Notes under the pieces: model-generated
What the model was told of the DNA's origin: nothing
Seen by the model: the letters and a program-made list of their open reading frames with translations, nothing else
Database searches by the model: none
Shown here: positions 15,111 through 23,213 of the stretch, in pieces
Layout: every line of letters starts with the position of its first letter
Numbering within the stretch: position 1 is the first letter of the stretch
Translations under genes and position numbers: made by a program
DNA from: Terrimesophilobacter sp964651535
GTDB taxonomy: Bacteria; Actinomycetota; Actinomycetes; Actinomycetales; Microbacteriaceae
Direction of reading: 5' to 3'
Assembly: GCA_964651535.1 (NCBI GenBank)
Contig: CAZYYE010000002.1
Span: 310,001-374,000, forward strand
DNA: 64,000 nucleotides

Positions 15111-15799
15111 TATGATGCTCGCTTTCTATCTCGGTTCCGTGCGCAAGTGCGGCAACGGATGTCGTTCTCATCGTTCGGATTTGTGTAAGTGTTTTCGGGC
15201 GTGTACTCGTGCCCGTTGATGCAAGACGAATCCATTCCGTTGCGCAGCCTGTAACCAAAGCCGCGACGCATATTCTCTTGATTCGTAACGGCCTCTAGGT
15301 GATCGGGGTTCACGCAAGACCGATTCCTGCAAAGATGGTCGATCACTAAACCTTCAGGGATAATCCCCTTCGCCACCTCGAACGCGACACGGTGCGCGAG
15401 CTGCTTGTAATGGGTGCGTAAACCTACATACCCGTAACCGTTTGCGCCTATCGTCCCAGTCCACTCATGGCAACGACCAAGACCGGGCATCACATCAGGA
15501 GTAGAACCCGTGATGGTGTGCTCTGACATGTACGCCGAAATTGATTGAGGTTCGCGTAGACCAGTGTGACCATGCCGACGAATTCTCTTGTAGTGCTTGA
15601 TGCAATACACGTTCGAGGTTGGGCGCGAAAGACATTCACCCGCAGCGCAGAGGATGCCCTCCCACGAGCGCTGCTTGATTTTTGCGTTGCCCGGATCGCC
15701 GTGGAGACGATACCTGGCGTAGTGCGTTCCGCACAGACCTTTCGTGATTCGGTCATGCCGGTTACAGCCATGTATAGAACACTTTCGGGTAGCATTCAT
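15110..15799 (-). CDS. HNH endonuclease (homing type) with private leader
   Basis: 229 residues. N-terminal Cys-rich region (KCSIHGCNRHDRI, GLCGTHYARYR, YCIKHYKRIRRHG) likely binds zinc and DNA; the HNH core is LAHRVAFEVAKG, VIDHLCRNRSCVNPDHLEAV; a further Cys pair (CINGHEY, CRTCARN) follows. ATG at 15799 with GGAGGGCTAGC upstream; longer frames run through the leader. It sits between the RHH gene and ssb, which would otherwise be adjacent, consistent with insertion. Confidence 0.88.
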   Translation of the reverse strand: MNATRKCSIHGCNRHDRITKGLCGTHYARYRLHGDPGNAKIKQRSWEGILCAAGECLSRPTSNVYCIKHYKRIRRHGHTGLREPQSISAYMSEHTITGSTPDVMPGLGRCHEWTGTIGANGYGYVGLRTHYKQLAHRVAFEVAKGIIPEGLVIDHLCRNRSCVNPDHLEAVTNQENMRRGFGYRLRNGMDSSCINGHEYTPENTYTNPNDENDIRCRTCARNRDRKRAS

Positions 15800-15884
15800 G
15801 CTAGCCCTCCAATCGCTAGTACCGATTTGTGGGTGAGGCCCCGGCGAGAGTTTGCGCTCTCGGTTTGGGGCCGTCTTAATTCTA
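15800..15884 (-). ncRNA. Structured leader of HNH gene 2
   Basis: Same order as the 14530-14614 element: SD block AGCCCTCCAATC (15803-15814), hairpin with outer stem GGCCCC/GGGGCC (15837-15842/15867-15872) and inner stem CGAGAG/CTCTCG (15845-15850/15857-15862) with loop TTTGCG, then TAATTCTA (15877-15884). The inner stem differs from the other copy by a C-G to A-T pair change, i.e. a compensatory substitution that keeps the fold. Confidence 0.65.
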
Positions 15885-15896
15885 TCGGCTATTCGG

Positions 15897-16184
15897 TCAG
15901 TGGGCATGTTTGACACCCGACTTCCCATTACCAACACGCAACCCACGAACTGGGGCACGCCAACCCGACCTACGAGCAGCAGACACTTCCGCGTTCAACA
16001 ACGCCAACCTGTCCAACGGGATCACCTTCCGGTTATATTCACGACGTTCCTTCGCGGTCGGCTCCAACAAATCCTCAACCGCATCCCCAAGAAGATCCGC
16101 AACCTTCAACCCCTGCGTATCCGCCATCGACGCAAGACGACCCCACACCTTGTCGGGCAACGTCAACTGCACTGTTTTAGACAT
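15897..16184 (-). CDS. Ribbon-helix-helix-like phage protein
   Basis: 95 residues. The N-terminus KTVQLTLPDKVWGRLASMADTQGLKVADLLGDAVEDLL has the strand-helix-helix pattern of RHH/CopG DNA-binding proteins; the C-terminal half is basic (RREYNRKV, RRSGWRAPVRGLRVG). Possible regulator or DNA-structuring protein near ssb. Start overlaps the methyltransferase stop. Confidence 0.7.
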   Translation of the reverse strand: MSKTVQLTLPDKVWGRLASMADTQGLKVADLLGDAVEDLLEPTAKERREYNRKVIPLDRLALLNAEVSAARRSGWRAPVRGLRVGNGKSGVKHAH

Positions 16185-16708
16185 CAGGCGACCTTCGTTT
16201 CAGGGTCTCTCCAAATCAAGAGACAACAACCGAACGGTGGACGTTCGTTCGGTCCGATCTCCGTCTGACCCGCCTTGATAAACCGCAACCGTCCCGGCAG
16301 AAACTCGACCGTCAACGGCGAACCCGGACGATCACGGAACGGTTCAACGTGTTCTTGCCACCACTTCTGCTCCACGCGATTCGCCGGTAACAACATCACA
16401 ATTCCGCGGGTGTTCGAATACTCAGCCCACGCCTTCTCGAGCCACGCACCCAACCCGCTATACGGCGGATTACACCACACACGCTCGCCAGCCCACGACT
16501 GCTCTAGGCCGTTGTCGGCGCGGGTAAAGAACCGGGCACACTTAGCGTTATGCGGTGCTGCTGCAACATCGAGTGTGAACCCACCGAACCGTTCATCCCA
16601 TGCGTTGAAGTTATCGGGGTGCGTGGCTCGGTCGTCTACCTCGTCAAGCGCACCTCGCTTATCAACCTGTTGCGGGTGATTCGCCGCTTTGAACCCAACG
16701 ACACTCAT
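16184..16708 (-). CDS. Phage N6-adenine DNA methyltransferase (Dam-like)
   Basis: 174 residues, the usual size of the phage DNA N-6-adenine methyltransferase family. VWCNPPYSGLGAWLEKA contains the catalytic NPPY motif; FTLDVAAAPHNAKCARFFTR is the SAM-binding part, and GIVMLLPANRVEQKWW a later conserved block. It would methylate adenine in phage DNA, giving protection from host restriction. Overlaps both neighbours by a few bases. Confidence 0.9.
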   Translation of the reverse strand: MSVVGFKAANHPQQVDKRGALDEVDDRATHPDNFNAWDERFGGFTLDVAAAPHNAKCARFFTRADNGLEQSWAGERVWCNPPYSGLGAWLEKAWAEYSNTRGIVMLLPANRVEQKWWQEHVEPFRDRPGSPLTVEFLPGRLRFIKAGQTEIGPNERPPFGCCLLIWRDPETKVA

Positions 16709-16917
16709 CGGCCCACCGCCTCATCTGCTCGACGCGCCGCAAAACAATCTGCACACGTCACTAACGCCCAACCGTCCGTAAAAGGATTCCTTCCGGGCCT
16801 GCGCCCGCAAAGCGCACGCATTGAGCTGTCTATGAAACAAACCCTGCTCACGTTCGGAGTAGACGCTTTCGCGGGCTTGTGTGACTTCCACCATTCACTG
16901 ATCGGCCCCTCGCTCAT
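16705..16917 (-). CDS. Small phage protein, unknown
   Basis: 70 residues: MSEGPISEWWKSHKPAKAS at the start, a Cys pair CADCFAARRAD at the end. ATG at 16917 overlaps the stop of the preceding gene. A longer reading to 16980 is unnecessary. No family recognised. Confidence 0.65.
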   Translation of the reverse strand: MSEGPISEWWKSHKPAKASTPNVSRVCFIDSSMRALCGRRPGRNPFTDGWALVTCADCFAARRADEAVGR

Positions 16918-17549
16918 CAGGCGACCTTCGTTTCCGCACAACGCACACACGGCAACGGATAACCAGGATGATCCGTGCAATCCTCGAGCGTTCGTGGCGG
17001 TACAGGGGTCGGCTTATTCTTTACCGCCAGAAGTGCCGCATCGTAGGAGCGTCGAGCATTCCCGCACGCCCTACACGGACTGTCCGTGCCTTTCGGATGT
17101 TTGACACAGAAGGGGGTGAGCGCTTGCGCCTTCCCTTCCCCTTCTACTTCCCTTCCCTTCCCCTTCCCTTGGGAATGTGTTTGCAGAACATCTGCATGTA
17201 AATGTTCTGCAACTGCATGAGGTTCCGGAATATCGGATGACGTTGGGCGCGACAATCTCTGATACTTAGACCAATTCACGCAGTAGAAATACTTCCGATC
17301 ATTTACCTCATACGACCGAATCACACCCGACAACTCGAGCGCTTGCATCCAACGGCCAACACGATCCGAAGTGACCTCATCATCGAGCGGGAACGCATCA
17401 GACTTAATCAGTTTCGGGTGGTATTCACCACGCCCGTAGTCGTCGCAGTAACCCCAGAGCATCGTCCAGAAGTAACGCAATTCGATGGGCCATTCGTTGA
17501 CCTTGTCATCCTTTCGAATGTTCGCGCTCAACTGCCTGTTCCGTGCCAT
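16917..17549 (-). CDS. Replication-initiator-like phage protein
   Basis: 210 residues. The N-terminal 110 residues (MARNRQLSANIRKDDKVNEW, then WGYCDDYGRGEYHPKLIK and VIRSYEVNDRKYFYC) form the winged-helix domain seen in phage replisome-organiser and DnaD-like proteins. A low-complexity linker (SQGKGKGREVEGEGKAQ), encoded by a long polypurine tract, joins a Cys-rich C-terminus (CVKHPKG, CRACGNARR, CVRCAE). Likely loads replication proteins at the phage origin. Confidence 0.75.
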   Translation of the reverse strand: MARNRQLSANIRKDDKVNEWPIELRYFWTMLWGYCDDYGRGEYHPKLIKSDAFPLDDEVTSDRVGRWMQALELSGVIRSYEVNDRKYFYCVNWSKYQRLSRPTSSDIPEPHAVAEHLHADVLQTHSQGKGKGREVEGEGKAQALTPFCVKHPKGTDSPCRACGNARRSYDAALLAVKNKPTPVPPRTLEDCTDHPGYPLPCVRCAETKVA

Positions 17550-17914
17550 TACTTCTCCACGCTCCCGTCATCGTTGAGTTTGCAGCGCCCATGAACCGCA
17601 TGAACAATCTCAACCTCAGACGACGTCGCTTTACCGTTCATCGACACCAAAAAACCATCCTCAACAGCACCCGCACGCTGCGACTCAATCAGCCCATGAC
17701 AACCATCCACACCACTGCCATGCAACAGAATCAGATTGCCGGGCAGATTCACCCACACCAACGAACTGCCACCCGCACCTCGCGGCCTACGGTGATGCAG
17801 AGACCAGTCACGCCCACGTTGCCCGGTAATCACCCGACCACACCAGGCACAATGCCCGTTGTCGCGTTCCCACACCAGGTCAAGGGTTTTCGATGTTGGC
17901 CCTTTCGCGGTCAT
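17549..17914 (-). CDS. HNH endonuclease
   Basis: 121 residues. CAWCGRV (zinc Cys pair), WSLHHRRPRGAGG (first His pair), NLPGNLILLHGSGVDGCHGLIES (Asn and last His) form a standard HNH domain. It overlaps the cytosine methyltransferase stop by four bases, suggesting a modification-linked or recombination role rather than homing; no private leader like those of the other two HNH genes. Confidence 0.88.
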   Translation of the reverse strand: MTAKGPTSKTLDLVWERDNGHCAWCGRVITGQRGRDWSLHHRRPRGAGGSSLVWVNLPGNLILLHGSGVDGCHGLIESQRAGAVEDGFLVSMNGKATSSEVEIVHAVHGRCKLNDDGSVEK

Positions 17915-19005
17915 GCTGCCACCCCCACACGAGCGAACAGCAACGACAACGCATATTCGGCCTGCTGAGACACGACACCGTTCCCTAACGCTTTCAACTG
18001 CTGGTTACGGGTCAACCCAATCTCGGGATCAGTCACCCAACCCGGTTCGAGGCCCATCATGTCTTCAACAAATTGTGCTGACAGGCGGTGTGCTCCACCC
18101 TTACCTGTCGGCTCTGTAGGTGGGCGCATCGACCGACCTAAGACTTGTTCCCACCGTCGGATTGCGGGTTCGTAGATACCCCATTCAGTACCGCCAGGTC
18201 GTGGGCTATGTTCGTCAACCACACTTGCCCGGTCAACGCTTTCTGTGCTGATCCTTGCCGTGCGGTTGCTTTCACACCCTCCGACGCAACAGGAGTCGGT
18301 AAGAGTGTCACGGTGGTTCTCAAGTCCATCCCACCGTCCCCATGTGCTCCCGGCCCGTTCGTGTCCGAAGTCCGCGGTGTCGGTAGTAGTGCGGTTGTTT
18401 CGGTTGCTGAACCGCCCCGAGTTGCCCTCGGCGTGGGCAAGTACGAATACCCGGAACCTTCCATGTGGTGCCCCAACATCGGCTGCACGTACACCAACCC
18501 ATTGCGTGTCATACCCGAGATCGGAAAGGTCTCCGAGAACACGTCCAAGAGCTCTGAGAGCAGGTCTATCCGGCCCATATCCTCCCAACAGTCCCGTTTC
18601 GGATTCCACCTCGCTAACGGCGTAAGCACTGTACGCACCCCTTACGTTTTCCCACACAACGAACCGTGGCCGAATAACCGCGATCGCTTCACGCATTTGC
18701 ACCCAAAGGTTTGATCTGGTGCCTTCCGTCATGCCAGCACGCCTACCCGCACCACTCAAGTCCTGACAAGGTGTGCCGCCGGCGATAATGTCCACCGGCT
18801 CGATGCCAGCCCAATCAATCCGGGTCATGTCCCCTAGGTTCGGAACAGTCGGCCAATGATGAGCGAGAATCTTCGACGGTGCCGGATCGAACTCCGAGAA
18901 CCATGCTGTGCGAGCACCGAAGAATCCCTCGGCGGCGAGGTCGAGTCCGCCGTAGCCAGAACAGAGTGAGCCGATCGTCGGGCGTTCCAGTGTTGGGGTG
19001 CTCAC
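17911..19005 (-). CDS. C5-cytosine DNA methyltransferase
   Basis: 364 residues. Motif I GSLCSGYGGLDLA (SAM binding), motif IV GGTPCQDLSGAGRR with catalytic Cys, motif VI VVWENV and motif VIII APHGRFRVFVLA are all present, and a C-terminal NQQLKALGNGVVSQQ is motif X. The target recognition region lies in between (about residues 210-300). GTG at 19005 overlaps a 16-codon ORF as GTGA. Probably guards phage DNA from restriction. Confidence 0.93.
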   Translation of the reverse strand: MSTPTLERPTIGSLCSGYGGLDLAAEGFFGARTAWFSEFDPAPSKILAHHWPTVPNLGDMTRIDWAGIEPVDIIAGGTPCQDLSGAGRRAGMTEGTRSNLWVQMREAIAVIRPRFVVWENVRGAYSAYAVSEVESETGLLGGYGPDRPALRALGRVLGDLSDLGYDTQWVGVRAADVGAPHGRFRVFVLAHAEGNSGRFSNRNNRTTTDTADFGHERAGSTWGRWDGLENHRDTLTDSCCVGGCESNRTARISTESVDRASVVDEHSPRPGGTEWGIYEPAIRRWEQVLGRSMRPPTEPTGKGGAHRLSAQFVEDMMGLEPGWVTDPEIGLTRNQQLKALGNGVVSQQAEYALSLLFARVGVAA

Positions 19006-19052
19006 TGTTCACCGTCCAGGATCGCGTCCTGTAGACGCTGCAACGCAGTCAC
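19002..19052 (-). CDS. 16-codon coupling ORF between recT and methyltransferase
   Basis: GTG at 19052 overlaps the recT stop as GTGA and its own stop overlaps the methyltransferase GTG as GTGA. The peptide is VTALQRLQDAILDGEQ, a short amphipathic helix. It may only keep ribosomes moving between two genes, but a functional micropeptide is possible. Confidence 0.4.
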   Translation of the reverse strand: MTALQRLQDAILDGEQ

Positions 19053-19873
19053 CGTTCCACCCCCGGGGCAACATAGGCGGGGTCCGCAGGATCCATTGGG
19101 GCCGACGCTGACGTGACATTCACCGGTTCATCATCACGGGTCACAATCAGTTCGTGAACACCCGCAATCGATTCGACCTTCTGCTCATCAGCCTCAATCG
19201 CACGCCCAAGATCCGTTGACTTCGGCAGGTACGGCGCGAGAGCACGGATACCTGTTTTGCGTGCCATTTCTTCCGGGTTCGACTTCCACGGCCCAGACTC
19301 CCAATACGACGGACGACGCGCCTCCACCTTCTCGCGCGGCAGGTATGCCCACACGGTCCCGGCACCCTTGATCTTCGCCATAGCAACCACACCAATCCAG
19401 GGACGTGTCTCGTCATAGTCGGCCGGGAGCCAATCGAAGAACCGGCCACGCTCACTGTTCGCGCCGTGGTCGAACTTGTCGCCCTCACGGACTAGGAACG
19501 TTTCGATCTTCTCGATACGCCCAGACCGGTACGCGAGCTCTATATATCCCTGATACCCGATGATGGGTAAACAAATCTGGTTCCCCTTCTCTTTACGCGG
19601 GGTGAGGTAAAAGTGACCGAGCGCAGGCCCAATCTCCAACTTGAGTTGCGCCGCCAGCATGATTCCGCCGAGGACCGTCTTGGGGTCGGCCTGTTGCAAC
19701 GACGGCGACTGCATGATTGTTGAAATGGCGGCACGCACGAACGCGGCTGAGTTGATCGCCCCCGCCAACTGTGCCTCAATCGCGGGTTGTTGGGCTTGCA
19801 CCAAATCTTTCAGTGTCGGGTTCTTCTTCTGTTCCACCGCCTTCGTTGCCGTGGCTTGGCTTAGTGCGCTCAT
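19049..19873 (-). CDS. recT: RecT-family single-strand annealing protein
   Basis: 274 residues. The RecT core is clear: LGGIMLAAQLKLEIGPALGHFYLTP, then QICLPIIGYQGYIELAYRSGRI and the segment with WESGPWKSNPEEMARKTGIRAL. It coats single strands made by the YqaJ exonuclease just upstream and anneals them, the usual phage recombination pair. The C-terminus is Pro/Ala/Asp-rich. ATG at 19873 overlaps the exonuclease gene by four bases. Confidence 0.95.
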   Translation of the reverse strand: MSALSQATATKAVEQKKNPTLKDLVQAQQPAIEAQLAGAINSAAFVRAAISTIMQSPSLQQADPKTVLGGIMLAAQLKLEIGPALGHFYLTPRKEKGNQICLPIIGYQGYIELAYRSGRIEKIETFLVREGDKFDHGANSERGRFFDWLPADYDETRPWIGVVAMAKIKGAGTVWAYLPREKVEARRPSYWESGPWKSNPEEMARKTGIRALAPYLPKSTDLGRAIEADEQKVESIAGVHELIVTRDDEPVNVTSASAPMDPADPAYVAPGVER

Positions 19874-20823
19874 CCTTCGACTTCCTTTACCGTCTTGCGG
19901 GAGAACACCCGTGTGGGTTTGCCCTGCTTCTTGTATGTGGCCGCAAGCTGCGGCATGTCCTTCTCAAGCTGTTTCGTGTCCCACCGGGTAGACCCTGCGC
20001 GGGGTCGCCAAGTGAACAACTCACGCCCCTCGTAGGTGAGTGCTACCGCGTCTTTCATTGCCTTTTGGAGCTCTAACTTGATCGCGTCTAACTGTTGGCC
20101 GACTTCGACTTGTTCGGCTTGCATTTGCCCGTACGCGCCCCAGAGTTCGTAGAGTCGTTCGTCACCCTCCACCGTCACTTCGAGGTCGCCGGGCCATAGT
20201 TCTACAGCCTCAGCACTCGTCACCGGGTCGGGTGGTGTTTTCGTGAGTACGTGGTCGTTCCAGAACGCCTCAGTTTTAGGAATCAGGTGGTCGTTGATGA
20301 ACTCCCAGTCCGTGACCACCTTGTAAAGTTCCGGCTCATTACCCCCGTGCAGTACCGCCAACCACCCGTAGGGGGCATCCAGAATAAAGTTCTGTTGCTG
20401 CACTTGTGCCGCGTAATAGAGAGGTACACCGTCCACCCATTTCTCACGCCCAAACGCCGACGACGTTTTCAACTCAATCGGCACAACACGCCCCGCATCA
20501 TCCGTAGTCGTCCGGTCGAACGTTGCCGTCAACCAAGGTGCCACTGTGGAACGTGCGGCGAACCCTTCTTTGACTTCCCCAACTTCGGGATGCTTATGTG
20601 TAATCCAGTCCGCAATGGGCTGCTCGAGCGCGTGCCCGAAGAACGCCAAGTTTTCGGGGATCTCGTTCGGGACACCCATTTTCGTGTTGAACACTGAAAG
20701 TGGTGTCTGCCACGGTGAGAGTCCCAGGATTGCGGCAACATCGGATGCACCAATACCTTGCATCCTTGCTTCATGCCACTCAGCCGAGTCTTGCGGGTAG
20801 GTGGGAAGAATCTCGTAAGTCAT
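19870..20823 (-). CDS. YqaJ-family phage exonuclease
   Basis: 317 residues. The nuclease core is GIGASDVAAILGLSPWQTPL, then FGHALEQPIADWI, the catalytic VPIELKTSS (E-x-K) and YYAAQVQQQ, as in YqaJ/lambda exonuclease proteins that degrade one strand from double-strand ends. A coiled helical C-terminus follows (about 230-290). It is paired with RecT. ATG at 20823 overlaps RusA by four bases. Confidence 0.93.
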   Translation of the reverse strand: MTYEILPTYPQDSAEWHEARMQGIGASDVAAILGLSPWQTPLSVFNTKMGVPNEIPENLAFFGHALEQPIADWITHKHPEVGEVKEGFAARSTVAPWLTATFDRTTTDDAGRVVPIELKTSSAFGREKWVDGVPLYYAAQVQQQNFILDAPYGWLAVLHGGNEPELYKVVTDWEFINDHLIPKTEAFWNDHVLTKTPPDPVTSAEAVELWPGDLEVTVEGDERLYELWGAYGQMQAEQVEVGQQLDAIKLELQKAMKDAVALTYEGRELFTWRPRAGSTRWDTKQLEKDMPQLAATYKKQGKPTRVFSRKTVKEVEG

Positions 20824-21290
20824 GCTGCTACCTCTTCCGCGAGGTCCAGGACGGTCACGGTAATATCTGCGCCGGGTATCCCGTACCTCTTATAAACGTG
20901 TAGGTCGCAAATTTGGGAGTCGTCACGGAACACTTGTGCTGTAGTCAGTGCGTCATTCGTTGACCTCGCAAGTTTGTCCAAATCGGGGGCAACATGTGGG
21001 TGGTCACGTTTCACCGTTTTGGGGCGCGCCAACCGGAACGTCACCGTCACCACCACGGCACCTTCGAGGGGTTCGCGCCCGTTCATGGCATCCACGGCAG
21101 CATTCACAACAGATTCACGCCACGGCTTCACCTTGCTTGACGATTCAGTGAGGACGGCGCGCCCGTTGACGACGAACGCCCGCTTCGATCCTTGCGGGGC
21201 TGGGACACCATTCACCCTGAACGCAACACCGGTGAACGGTGTGCGGGAGTGTTCTGGGGTGTGATCCACATGAGGGACAAACGGGGTCAC
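20820..21290 (-). CDS. RusA-family Holliday junction resolvase
   Basis: 156 residues. PAPQGSKRAFVVNGRAVLTESS near the N-terminus and the Asp-rich PDLDKLARSTNDALTTAQVFRDDSQI block with catalytic Asp residues identify RusA. It resolves branched DNA made during phage recombination and packaging. The start region before GVAFRVNGVPAPQG is longer than usual; a later start is possible. Confidence 0.9.
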   Translation of the reverse strand: MTPFVPHVDHTPEHSRTPFTGVAFRVNGVPAPQGSKRAFVVNGRAVLTESSSKVKPWRESVVNAAVDAMNGREPLEGAVVVTVTFRLARPKTVKRDHPHVAPDLDKLARSTNDALTTAQVFRDDSQICDLHVYKRYGIPGADITVTVLDLAEEVAA

Positions 21291-21823
21291 GACTGCACCC
21301 CGAACTCTTTGCCGATCTCGTCAAGCGCGACCGCCGTGGTTTCGTAAACGGCGCGTCCGTTGAACTCATAACTGCTCGACTTCGTTGCTGAATTGATTAC
21401 CGCGTCGAGGACTTTGCGTGCTGTTTCCGCTACAGGCTCGAACTTCGTCAAATCGCCCCTCTTGAACACAAGCCACAACCATTCGTCGTCATCATCGCTA
21501 AAAGGCGTCCCGCCTGAATTGCACCATTCGCCGTTCTGCAACTTCACAATTCGCTTGTTCGGTTGCAATGTTTTGTGCGGAAAGTAGATACCTTCCTCGG
21601 TGGGTAGTTCCGGTTGGGCACGCTCAATCACGGTCATCGGGTACAACAACTCGGTTTCCCAATCCGCCATCCGGAACGGGTTATCTTCACCGATACGCCA
21701 CCGCACTCTCGCTTCGACTAGATCGCCCTTATCGAATTTGGCGATAGGCGGAGGAACTTCTTTTGCAAAGTCCCGGTCAATGCGCGCACATTCTGGGCAG
21801 TCGCCCAATTCTGAATGCTTCAT
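21287..21823 (-). CDS. Phage protein, unknown
   Basis: 178 residues. CPECARIDRDFAKE near the N-terminus is a possible zinc knuckle; the middle has KFDKGDLVEARVRW and WLWLVFKRGDLTKFEPV, beta-rich. No recognised family. It overlaps RusA by four bases and lies in the recombination block. Confidence 0.7.
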   Translation of the reverse strand: MKHSELGDCPECARIDRDFAKEVPPPIAKFDKGDLVEARVRWRIGEDNPFRMADWETELLYPMTVIERAQPELPTEEGIYFPHKTLQPNKRIVKLQNGEWCNSGGTPFSDDDDEWLWLVFKRGDLTKFEPVAETARKVLDAVINSATKSSSYEFNGRAVYETTAVALDEIGKEFGVQS

Positions 21824-21825
21824 CT

Positions 21826-22326
21826 CTATTGCCCTTCGTATGCTGGTGGGAGGGGAACATTGGCGAAACCGTCAGAAAACTCGACACCCTCACGGCGCAA
21901 CACCGCACGACACACCACCGGATTGAGTGAACGGGTCAACACGTAATACAAAATGGCGCGTTTCGGGAACCCGTTCACATACCCACAGGCGGCATCCCAG
22001 AACGCACGGCGAATACCGTAAGCGGGAATGTTGCGGTAGTGGCCGCGCCCCATGTCGAAATCGTCCGTTACGGATTCAATTTTTCCGCCCCACCCTACGA
22101 ATGTGATTGGGCTAGTTGTCGCCGTCGTAGTGGCGTGAGGTATTGCGTCCGCAAGTCTGCGCAGTGCATACACGGCCCCACGCTGTCCGTGAATCTTGCG
22201 ACCGTCATATTCGCGGCCACCCTCAGTATTGATGGGGTCTTCAACGGAAGCAGTCAGTCTGGTTATCGACGCCTCAAACTCGGCAATATGTTCATCGATG
22301 ATTGCCAGTATCTTTTCGCTCATCAT
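21826..22326 (-). CDS. Phage protein, unknown
   Basis: 166 residues. The N-terminus (KILAIIDEHIAEFEASITRL) is helical; the C-terminal half with RAFWDAACGYVNGFPKRAILYYVLTRSL looks folded. MM start at 22326 preceded by AGGGGG. No family recognised. Confidence 0.7.
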   Translation of the reverse strand: MMSEKILAIIDEHIAEFEASITRLTASVEDPINTEGGREYDGRKIHGQRGAVYALRRLADAIPHATTTATTSPITFVGWGGKIESVTDDFDMGRGHYRNIPAYGIRRAFWDAACGYVNGFPKRAILYYVLTRSLNPVVCRAVLRREGVEFSDGFANVPLPPAYEGQ

Positions 22327-22331
22327 TCCCC

Positions 22332-22457
22332 CTAATGTGCTGGTGGTAGCGGTAACTGGTAGTCGTAAGGTTCACCCGTCTGACACGAAAAGAACCCCAT
22401 AAGTAGGAGCAGCACACCGAGAATGAGGCCCGCCCACGCAACCCGGCGATCAGTCAC
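22332..22457 (-). CDS. 41-residue single-pass membrane peptide
   Basis: GTG at 22457 overlaps the upstream stop by eight bases. The peptide has one transmembrane helix (WAGLILGVLLLLMGFF) followed by a Cys and a short polar, Pro-rich tail. The Cys could be a lipid-attachment site but the preceding residues fit a lipobox poorly. Role unknown. Confidence 0.6.
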   Translation of the reverse strand: MTDRRVAWAGLILGVLLLLMGFFSCQTGEPYDYQLPLPPAH

Positions 22458-22764
22458 CAGAACCGCCCAAAATGTTGTGCACCTGCGACAGCACCGCAAG
22501 ATGATTCACTTCGTGCAGGAGTGTTCCCCGCAACTCGGGGTCTGTTTCGGTGAGCGCCCGGAACCTGGCGTGCTCGTATGTGACGGTGATGTTCTTATCC
22601 CGATCCACAACCACAGGCACTTCAATACCGTCCGTTTCGAGGATCAGGTTCACCATGCCAACCACATATCGGATGCCGGCTAAGCGTCCGTATACGGTGA
22701 TGTCTCCGAATTGGAACTCGACTGCTGCGCCGATGTCGTCGCGGGTCAAATCTGCGGCGCGCAT
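22450..22764 (-). CDS. Phage protein, unknown
   Basis: 104 residues: an N-terminal beta-rich part (VEFQFGDITVYGRLAGIRY, LILETDGIEVPVVVDRD) and a helical C-terminus with HEVNHLAVLSQVHNIL. ATG at 22764 overlaps the previous stop. The HEVNH string is not the HExxH of a zincin as written (HEVNH fits the spacing H-E-x-x-H, but I see no supporting third ligand). Confidence 0.65.
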   Translation of the reverse strand: MRAADLTRDDIGAAVEFQFGDITVYGRLAGIRYVVGMVNLILETDGIEVPVVVDRDKNITVTYEHARFRALTETDPELRGTLLHEVNHLAVLSQVHNILGGSGD

Positions 22765-22931
22765 CAGATCCACCCGGCCTCGTGTGCGAGCATCCACACC
22801 ACAACCACACATGCTGCAATCACCAGCAACGCGACCACCACATTCAGGGCACGCTCACCCCGGATCGACACCCACCGACGCGATACCGGATTCCACCGGT
22901 AACCGCGACGAGGCGGCAACGATTCAAACAT
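22764..22931 (-). CDS. Small membrane protein, unknown
   Basis: 55 residues. A basic cytosolic part (RRGYRWNPVSRRWVSIRG) precedes one transmembrane helix (LNVVVALLVIAACVVVVWML). ATG at 22931 follows AAGGACA. Typical small phage membrane protein; role unknown. Confidence 0.68.
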   Translation of the reverse strand: MFESLPPRRGYRWNPVSRRWVSIRGERALNVVVALLVIAACVVVVWMLAHEAGWI

Positions 22932-23032
22932 CAGTTGTCCTTTCCTACATGCGCCCACACATCGGGGGCCGGTTCAATTTGTGACGCCCAAAAGTCGTCC
23001 ATGTTGATAGGGGAGATCGGGTCACACATCAT
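22931..23032 (-). CDS. 33-residue phage peptide
   Basis: MM start at 23032, overlapping the previous gene by about ten bases and ending on the first base of the next gene's start. Peptide with SPINMDDFWASQIEPAPDVW. Supported by tight packing; no family. Confidence 0.5.
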   Translation of the reverse strand: MMCDPISPINMDDFWASQIEPAPDVWAHVGKDN

Positions 23033-23213
23033 CGAGCCCCAAAATTGCGAGCACATCAAACCAGTCACGATCCCGAAGCGCTTTCGCCACCACCCGCCGT
23101 TCAGCTTCACGAACCGCGTTCTCACGGATCGCAGCATCCGGTGGTGGGATCAGTCCCGTATCGGTCGAATAGTTGTGTGCCGGTCGTTTCGGCATCACCA
23201 TTGCGCCACTCAC
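23022..23213 (-). CDS. Phage protein, unknown
   Basis: 63 residues: MSGAMVMPKRPAHNYSTDTG, then a long helix ENAVREAERRVVAKALRDRD. GTG at 23213 overlaps the previous stop as GTGA. No recognised family. Confidence 0.65.
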   Translation of the reverse strand: MSGAMVMPKRPAHNYSTDTGLIPPPDAAIRENAVREAERRVVAKALRDRDWFDVLAILGLDDV

